Source of the DNA: Amycolatopsis sp. WQ 127309
GTDB lineage: Bacteria > Actinomycetota > Actinomycetes > Mycobacteriales > Pseudonocardiaceae
Length of the DNA: 64,000 bases
Assembly: GCF_023023025.1 (NCBI RefSeq)
Contig: NZ_CP095481.1
Span: 3,286,001-3,350,000 of the forward strand
Direction of reading: 5' to 3'
The position numbers and the translations under genes are program-made. Shown piece by piece: positions 62,415 through 64,000 of this stretch. The notes under the pieces are model-generated. The model ran no database searches. It had not been told where the DNA came from and was given only the letters and a program-made list of their open reading frames with translations. Positions within the stretch are counted from its first letter, which is position 1. Each line of letters starts with the position of its first letter.

Positions 62415-63439
62415 GGGGACTGCTCGCACCGCTGATCAAGCTCGGCGTCTTCGTGGTCGTCACCGTGCTGTTCACGACGATCCTCGGGATCAGCATCGCC
62501 AACATCAACACGACCAGCACCAACGCCTACAAGGCGCGCTTCACCGACGCGACGCTCCTGCTGCCCAACGACGACGTCCGCATCGCCGGCGTCCGGGTCG
62601 GGCAGGTCAAGGACGTCAAGATCGTCGACAAGCGCCAGGCCGAGGTCGAGTTCGAGGTCGACGCCGGCCGGCAGCTGCCGGCCGGGGTGACCGCGCAGAT
62701 CAAGTTCCGCAACCTGGTCGGCCAGCGCTACGTCTCGCTCGGCGAGGGGGCCGACACCTCCGGCAGGACGCTCGGCCCCGGCGGCACCATCCCGCTGGAG
62801 CGGACGCAGCCGGCGCTGGACCTGACCGAGCTGTTCAACGGCTTCAAGCCGCTGTTCACCGCACTCAACCCGGACGACGTCAACAAGCTCTCCTACGAGG
62901 TCATCCAGGTCCTGCAGGGCGAGGGCGGCACCGTGGAGAGCCTGCTGTCGCACACCGCGTCGCTGGCCACCACGATCGCCGACAAGGACCAGGTCATCGG
63001 CCAGGTCATCGACAACCTCAACTCGGTGCTCGACACGGTCAACGCGCACACCCCGCAGCTCAACGACCTGATCGTGAAGCTGCAGCAGCTGGTGTCCGGG
63101 CTGGCCGCGGACCGCAAGCCGATCGGCGACGCGATCGAGAGCCTCGGCAACCTGGCCCAGACGACGTCCGGCCTGCTCGGCGAGGCCCGCGAACCGCTGA
63201 AGAACGACATCAGCGCGCTGGGCACGCTGACCGGCAAGCTCAACAAGAACGAGCCGGAGCTGGAGCACTTCATCCAGTTCCTGCCGGAGAAGGTCAGCAC
63301 GCTGACCCGCACCGCGGACTACGGCTCCTGGTTCAACTTCTACGCCTGCGAGTTCTCCGGGAGCGTCAGCTTGCCGCCACTGATCAACAACGTCGCGATC
63401 CCGCTGGTGCCCCTCAACCGGGAGAGGTGCACGGGATGA
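62411..63439 (+). CDS. Mce-family protein (MceB position)
   Basis: A 342-residue protein with an N-terminal membrane helix (LIKLGVFVVVTVLFTTILGISIA), the Mce domain (RFTDATLLLPNDDVRIAGVRVGQVKDV), and a helical domain, ending CEFSGSVSLPPLINN. It is the second subunit of the same tunnel. The GTG overlaps the preceding stop (GTGA). Confidence 0.92.
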   Translation: MRGLLAPLIKLGVFVVVTVLFTTILGISIANINTTSTNAYKARFTDATLLLPNDDVRIAGVRVGQVKDVKIVDKRQAEVEFEVDAGRQLPAGVTAQIKFRNLVGQRYVSLGEGADTSGRTLGPGGTIPLERTQPALDLTELFNGFKPLFTALNPDDVNKLSYEVIQVLQGEGGTVESLLSHTASLATTIADKDQVIGQVIDNLNSVLDTVNAHTPQLNDLIVKLQQLVSGLAADRKPIGDAIESLGNLAQTTSGLLGEAREPLKNDISALGTLTGKLNKNEPELEHFIQFLPEKVSTLTRTADYGSWFNFYACEFSGSVSLPPLINNVAIPLVPLNRERCTG

Positions 63440-64000
63440 AGTCCTTCCAGAAGCGCAACCCCGTCCCGATCGCGCTGGTCGGCATCGCCGTCCTCGCGCT
63501 GGCGTTCATCGCCGCGCTGAACTCCGAGGACCTGCCGGTGATCGGCGGCGGCACGACCTACACCGCCGAGTTCAGCGAGGCGTCCGGGCTGCAGACCGAC
63601 AACGACGTCCGGATCGCCGGCGTCAAGGTCGGCAAGATCAGCGACATCGAGCTCGACGGCGCGTCGGTGAAGGTCTCGTTCAAGGTCAAGGACGCCTGGC
63701 TGGGCGACCGGACGAGCGCCGCGATCAAGATCAAGACGCTGCTCGGGCAGAAGTACCTGTCGCTGGACCCGCAGGGCGAGGGCGCGCTGAACCCGGGCGC
63801 GGCCATCCCGCGGGACCGCACGATGGCCCCCTACGACGTCCTCGACGCCTTCCGTGGCCTCTCGCAGACCGTCGACGACATCGACACCAAGCAGCTGGCG
63901 CAGAGCTTCGACACCATCTCGGGGACCTTCGCCAACACGCCGCAGGACGTGAAGGGCGCGCTGTCGGGGCTGTCGAAGCTGTCCGACACGATCGCCTCGC
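63436..64000 (+). CDS. Mce-family protein (MceC position), truncated by window end
   Basis: Only 188 codons are present. It begins MKSFQKRNPVPIALVGIAVL (N-terminal membrane helix), then the Mce domain (FSEASGLQTDNDVRIAGVKVGKISDIELDG, KTLLGQKYLSLDPQG). It overlaps the MceB stop (ATGA), so the operon continues past the window, probably through mceF. Confidence 0.9.
   Translation, partial: MKSFQKRNPVPIALVGIAVLALAFIAALNSEDLPVIGGGTTYTAEFSEASGLQTDNDVRIAGVKVGKISDIELDGASVKVSFKVKDAWLGDRTSAAIKIKTLLGQKYLSLDPQGEGALNPGAAIPRDRTMAPYDVLDAFRGLSQTVDDIDTKQLAQSFDTISGTFANTPQDVKGALSGLSKLSDTIAS

Overview
The window is very rich in G+C, uses many GTG starts, and has long runs of genes whose stop and start codons overlap (ATGA or GTGA). 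It also carries an mce lipid-import operon and the order rpmG, hadA, hadB, tRNA-Trp, secE, nusG, rplK, rplA, rplJ, rplL. Together these point to a filamentous actinomycete of the Pseudonocardiales, most likely Amycolatopsis or a close relative. This assignment is inferred from gene content and style; no database was searched.

Region 1 (about 0.3-12.4 kb, minus strand) is a surface-polysaccharide and modified-sugar locus. It reads, in order of transcription: C-methyltransferase, glucose-1-phosphate cytidylyltransferase, PIG-L deacetylase, NAD-dependent sugar epimerase/dehydratase, aminopeptidase-like protein, flippase, family 2 glycosyltransferase, polysaccharide pyruvyl transferase, sugar 3,5-epimerase and PLP aminotransferase. 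A secreted beta-helix protein follows. Almost every junction overlaps, so this is probably one translationally coupled operon.

Region 2 (13.0-17.9 kb) is a compact class I lanthipeptide cluster: a 40-residue precursor with an FxLD leader box and a TDCCSAF end, a full-length LanB dehydratase, a LanC cyclase and a LuxR-type regulator. It has no recognisable transporter, dedicated protease or immunity gene. This is the best candidate for an undescribed product.

Region 3 (18-26.7 kb) is mixed: three luciferase-like oxidoreductases, a YVTN beta-propeller protein, HtpX, glucose-1-phosphate thymidylyltransferase, a secreted sialidase-like protein, a lipoprotein and an acetyltransferase.

Region 4 (26.7-29.1 kb) is a small mobile-element scar. 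A direct repeat formed from the 3' end of the yajQ-like gene brackets an HNH endonuclease gene of lower G+C, a HIT-family gene, the tail of a GntR regulator and the tail of a tyrosine integrase. Two copies of a 157-bp palindrome and one unrelated 86-bp hairpin lie here.

Region 5 (29.8-38.8 kb) looks like an alpha-glucan utilisation locus: a secreted CBM and GH87-like protein, two ABC permeases, a binding protein, a GH13 alpha-glucosidase and a divergent LacI regulator with a clear operator.

Region 6 (38.8-47.4 kb) holds lon with an HspR-type (HAIR) inverted repeat, two tandem SAM methyltransferases, an acetyltransferase, a membrane GGDEF-EAL protein with a degenerate GGDEF motif, two tRNAs and rpmG. 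Region 7 (47.5-64 kb) is the conserved had, secE/nusG and ribosomal-protein block. It is interrupted by a few accessory genes and ends in an mceG-yrbEAB-mceABC operon that runs off the window.
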